Shown here piece by piece: positions 7,655-9,481 of a stretch of DNA of 9,481 nt; the stretch's first letter is position 1, and the number at the start of each line of letters is the position of its first letter. A program made the position numbers and the translations under genes. Origin of the DNA: Pseudomonadota bacterium. Lineage in GTDB: Bacteria > Pseudomonadota > Alphaproteobacteria > Rhizobiales > Methylopilaceae. Under the pieces are notes generated by a model. It was not told the DNA's origin, ran no database searches, and saw nothing but the letters and a program-made list of their open reading frames with translations. The stretch spans positions 1 through 9,481 of the forward strand of contig JAEWEX010000502.1 of NCBI GenBank assembly GCA_023389135.1, given 5' to 3'.

Positions 7655-8620
7655 TCAGCCGCCTGTCAGGTAGCCATGGTCTCGGCACATCTCGACAAAG
7701 GCGCGAACCGTTCGGACCATGTCCTGCCCGGTGAACAGATGCCGATAGATAGGCACCTTGTCGGCGAGCGGCAGCAGTCGGCCCGGGACGTGCCAATCGT
7801 GGAATTTAATGTTGACCTCGCAGACGAGCGACCTCCCCGACGATAGCTGGGGCAGGATGTCGTAGGCATAAAAGCCCGGCCCAAGAACCTTTCCTGCCCT
7901 GGCGCAGATTTCCGCTATTTCGCCGGTTCTTGGCACCGCCACAGTCTCGTGCAGGTGGGCGATGAGGTCCGGGTCCAGGGGTATGTCCTTTGCGTGCACA
8001 GCAGGATTGCCCTCGGCGGTCGGTCGGCACCTGACGAAAAGGTCAGTCATGTGTTCGCCGACCGCCATAGCGCGCAGGCAGACGTAGTACGATGCGCCGC
8101 GGAACTCGTGGCCAGTATCGATGAACCGCCGGTTGTAGCGACCGGAATTGCCGGCATGTTCCGCGCTGGTGATCTCCACGGGCTCGGCACTTCCGAAGGC
8201 ACTGTTTGAGAAAACGAGGCCATCACTGGCAATCTCGGGCATGGGGATCAGGGCGCTAAGTGCGCCATGGGCCGCTGCCTTGTCGCCCACAAGCGCCCCG
8301 AGACGGGCAGGGTGCACGAGTAGGCTTCCGGGAAGCTCCGAAACCAGGCTTTCGAGCGATCTGACCTCGTCAAAGGTCGCATCGTCCATCGCCCCCTCGC
8401 GATATACGGCAATCACGACCGAATGGACGTGCTTGCCGCGGCGAGGCTTGAACTGCGCAACGGTGGGATAGACGAAAAACTCGCCCCCCGCTGCGAGGAC
8501 GCTCTTCCTTAAGACCGGGAAGAACTTTTCCGGCTGAACCTTGCCGGAGCCGCTGAGCCCGTAGCGTTCGGTGCCGACGACAATGACCTGGCTCCGCCGA
8601 GCAGGCGTCACCTTCGACAT
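7655..8620 (-). CDS. ATP-grasp-like protein, putative ligase
   Basis: The 321-residue protein is not a family I can name with certainty. Its layout fits the ATP-grasp superfamily, whose members join a carboxylate to an amine or thiol through an acyl phosphate. I see V-G-D-K-A-A-A-H (111-118) followed by I-P-M-P (125-128), as in the start of ATP-grasp domains. A central F-I-D-T-G-H-E-F-R (166-174) and R-A-M-A-V-G (183-188) segment follows. Near the C-terminus A-Y-D-I-L-P (D254) and C-E-V-N (E268, N270) resemble the metal-binding D...E-x-N set. There is no signal peptide or membrane segment. The ATG at 8620 shares its A with the TGA of the upstream sulfotransferase gene, implying translational coupling; GGGAAGG lies just upstream. 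An in-frame ATG at 8680 would lie inside the sulfotransferase gene and is less likely. Sixteen of the first 76 codons end in A or T, unlike lon. Confidence 0.7.
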   Translation of the reverse strand: MSKVTPARRSQVIVVGTERYGLSGSGKVQPEKFFPVLRKSVLAAGGEFFVYPTVAQFKPRRGKHVHSVVIAVYREGAMDDATFDEVRSLESLVSELPGSLLVHPARLGALVGDKAAAHGALSALIPMPEIASDGLVFSNSAFGSAEPVEITSAEHAGNSGRYNRRFIDTGHEFRGASYYVCLRAMAVGEHMTDLFVRCRPTAEGNPAVHAKDIPLDPDLIAHLHETVAVPRTGEIAEICARAGKVLGPGFYAYDILPQLSSGRSLVCEVNIKFHDWHVPGRLLPLADKVPIYRHLFTGQDMVRTVRAFVEMCRDHGYLTGG

Positions 8621-9228
8621 CACCTTCCCGCCAGTTTCTTCCGGGCCTCGTCCGGGTTGGCATTCGCTATGCCCCACCAAGGCAGCCGAACGCCGAGCGC
8701 ATCGGAGAGCTTTGCCCTTGCGCTATCCTCAGCGATGTCGATCTCGACGAAGCGCCTGTCGCCCGCGAAGAAGTGCCTCAATGCGTCGTGGTGCCTGCGG
8801 ATCCAGGCCTCGATCTCGGGCAGCGAGCCGTAGCCGCGGGGCAGCCCGATGATGTCCGACTTGAGAAAGCGCATCTGCATGTCGCCCCAGCGCGAGATGC
8901 TTGACGCGGTGGCCTTCGGATCGCGGAAGTTGAGGACCATGAGACAGTCGGGGTGTAGCTCTCGCACTCTGGCGAGGAACGCGAAGTCGAGCTGCGGCCA
9001 CAGATTGAGGGAAGCCGCCGGAATGCAGACGTCGGCCTGGGTGATCGCGTCAACGTGTCCGAGCTTCGAGAACGGATCGCCGTGCCGGAAATGGTTCTTG
9101 TACAGGAGCTCGCCGACGTATTGGCCGGTTGGCGCCTGCCAGTGCCACGAATTGAGGCCCGCCTCTACAAACGCTGTCTGGATCGTGGTGGTCCCGGACT
9201 TGGGAAATCCTACGACAAAAGCCTTCAC
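8620..9228 (-). CDS. PAPS-dependent sulfotransferase family protein
   Basis: Sulfotransferases move a sulfuryl group from 3'-phosphoadenosine 5'-phosphosulfate (PAPS) to a hydroxyl or amine of a glycan, lipid or small molecule. The 202-residue protein starts with the 5'-phosphosulfate-binding P-loop G-F-P-K-S-G-T-T (7-14). The 3'-phosphate-binding segment N-F-R-D-P-K-A-T-A-S-S (100-110) carries R102 and S110 at the usual eight-residue distance. There is no signal peptide, so it is probably cytosolic. It is shorter than many family members, and the acceptor cannot be told. I chose GTG at 9228: it has GGAG six bases upstream and puts the P-loop near the N-terminus, as is usual. An open frame to 9339 would add 37 Arg-rich residues that look non-coding. 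It is the first gene of a two-gene unit with the ATP-grasp-like gene. Confidence 0.85.
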   Translation of the reverse strand: MKAFVVGFPKSGTTTIQTAFVEAGLNSWHWQAPTGQYVGELLYKNHFRHGDPFSKLGHVDAITQADVCIPAASLNLWPQLDFAFLARVRELHPDCLMVLNFRDPKATASSISRWGDMQMRFLKSDIIGLPRGYGSLPEIEAWIRRHHDALRHFFAGDRRFVEIDIAEDSARAKLSDALGVRLPWWGIANANPDEARKKLAGR

Positions 9229-9257
9229 GATATTCTCCGGTGCCGCTGCGTCGGGAC

Positions 9258-9285
9258 AAACTACCCATGCCTGCCGGCGCTGCAA
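9258..9285 (-). promoter_or_regulatory. Candidate promoter of the sulfotransferase gene
   Basis: On the minus strand TTGCAG (9285-9280), a 16-base spacer and TAGTTT (9263-9258) precede the GTG start by about 30 bases. Both hexamers match the housekeeping consensus only partly. The interval 9229-9408 otherwise shows no gene I can support. Confidence 0.25.
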
Positions 9286-9408
9286 CCCGCGCCGCCGGCC
9301 AGTGGCCATCAAGGCTCTTCCGCCAACCCCATTTCGCATTGCGGCATTAAGCTCCTGGCGCGGCCTTGCCTCGGCGGGATGCCTACGATAAGCCTCGCCC
9401 GACGAAGT

Positions 9409-9481
9409 TCAGAGCGACTCCAGAATGCGCCTCGGCATCGCGCCGGGCGCTGTCGTCGCGAAGGCGTTTCCGGGCTTCTTC
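9409..9481 (-). CDS. Possible 3' end of a further minus-strand gene (partial)
   Basis: Reading the minus strand from 9480, one frame runs 23 codons to a TGA at 9411-9409 and ends in P-G-A-M-P-R-R-I-L-E-S-L. Twenty of its 23 codons end in G or C, more coding-like than the other two frames. The piece is too short to identify. If real, it lies upstream of the sulfotransferase in the same direction with a gap of 180 bases, so it need not belong to the same operon. Confidence 0.3.
   Translation of the reverse strand, partial: KKPGNAFATTAPGAMPRRILESL

Noticed and set aside
9307..9345. Tiny 12-codon minus-strand frame after AGGAG, upstream of the sulfotransferase
   Set aside because: A leader peptide is possible, but the frame is too short and has no attenuator-like codon run or structure, so I cannot support it.
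8849..9391. 180-codon + strand open frame opposite the sulfotransferase gene
   Set aside because: The minus strand carries intact PAPS-binding motifs and a good ribosome binding site; the + frame shows no known motif.

Overview
The window is high-GC DNA from an alphaproteobacterium. The protein families and the conserved tig-clpP-clpX-lon-hup order suggest a Rhodospirillales-like member; this assignment is an inference from gene order and protein style, not a database match.

Layout on the + strand. Bases 1-216 are the 3' end of an nnrD-type NAD(P)H-hydrate dehydratase gene. A tRNA-Leu(UAG) gene follows at 302-386. Next is a protein quality-control block: trigger factor (tig, 460-1821), the ClpP peptidase (1849-2481, TTG start), the ClpX unfoldase (2753-4015) and the Lon protease (4237-6660). 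A very strong intrinsic terminator follows lon at 6684-6715. The histone-like protein HU (6861-7136) comes next, then tRNA-Val(UAC) at 7232-7307 and tRNA-Asp(GUC) at 7437-7513, the latter with a clear promoter. These are housekeeping genes with almost purely G/C third codon positions. Trigger factor folds nascent chains at the ribosome exit; ClpXP and Lon degrade misfolded and regulatory proteins. HU is also a known Lon substrate in E. coli.

After tRNA-Asp the character changes. Bases 7655-9228 hold two minus-strand genes that share one base at the stop/start junction. The first encodes a short PAPS-dependent sulfotransferase (GTG start at 9228). The second encodes a divergent protein with ATP-grasp-like motifs. 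Their third codon positions are clearly less GC-rich than those of lon, and a hairpin with a T-rich tail on the minus strand (7602-7570) closes the unit. This looks like an accessory module next to a tRNA gene and is the least ordinary part of the window. A 3' fragment of a further minus-strand gene may enter at 9481.

No insertion sequence, CRISPR array, integrase or phage gene is visible. No gene-free stretch exceeds 300 bases; the longest is clpP-clpX (271 bases), which holds two hairpins and a CtrA-like box.
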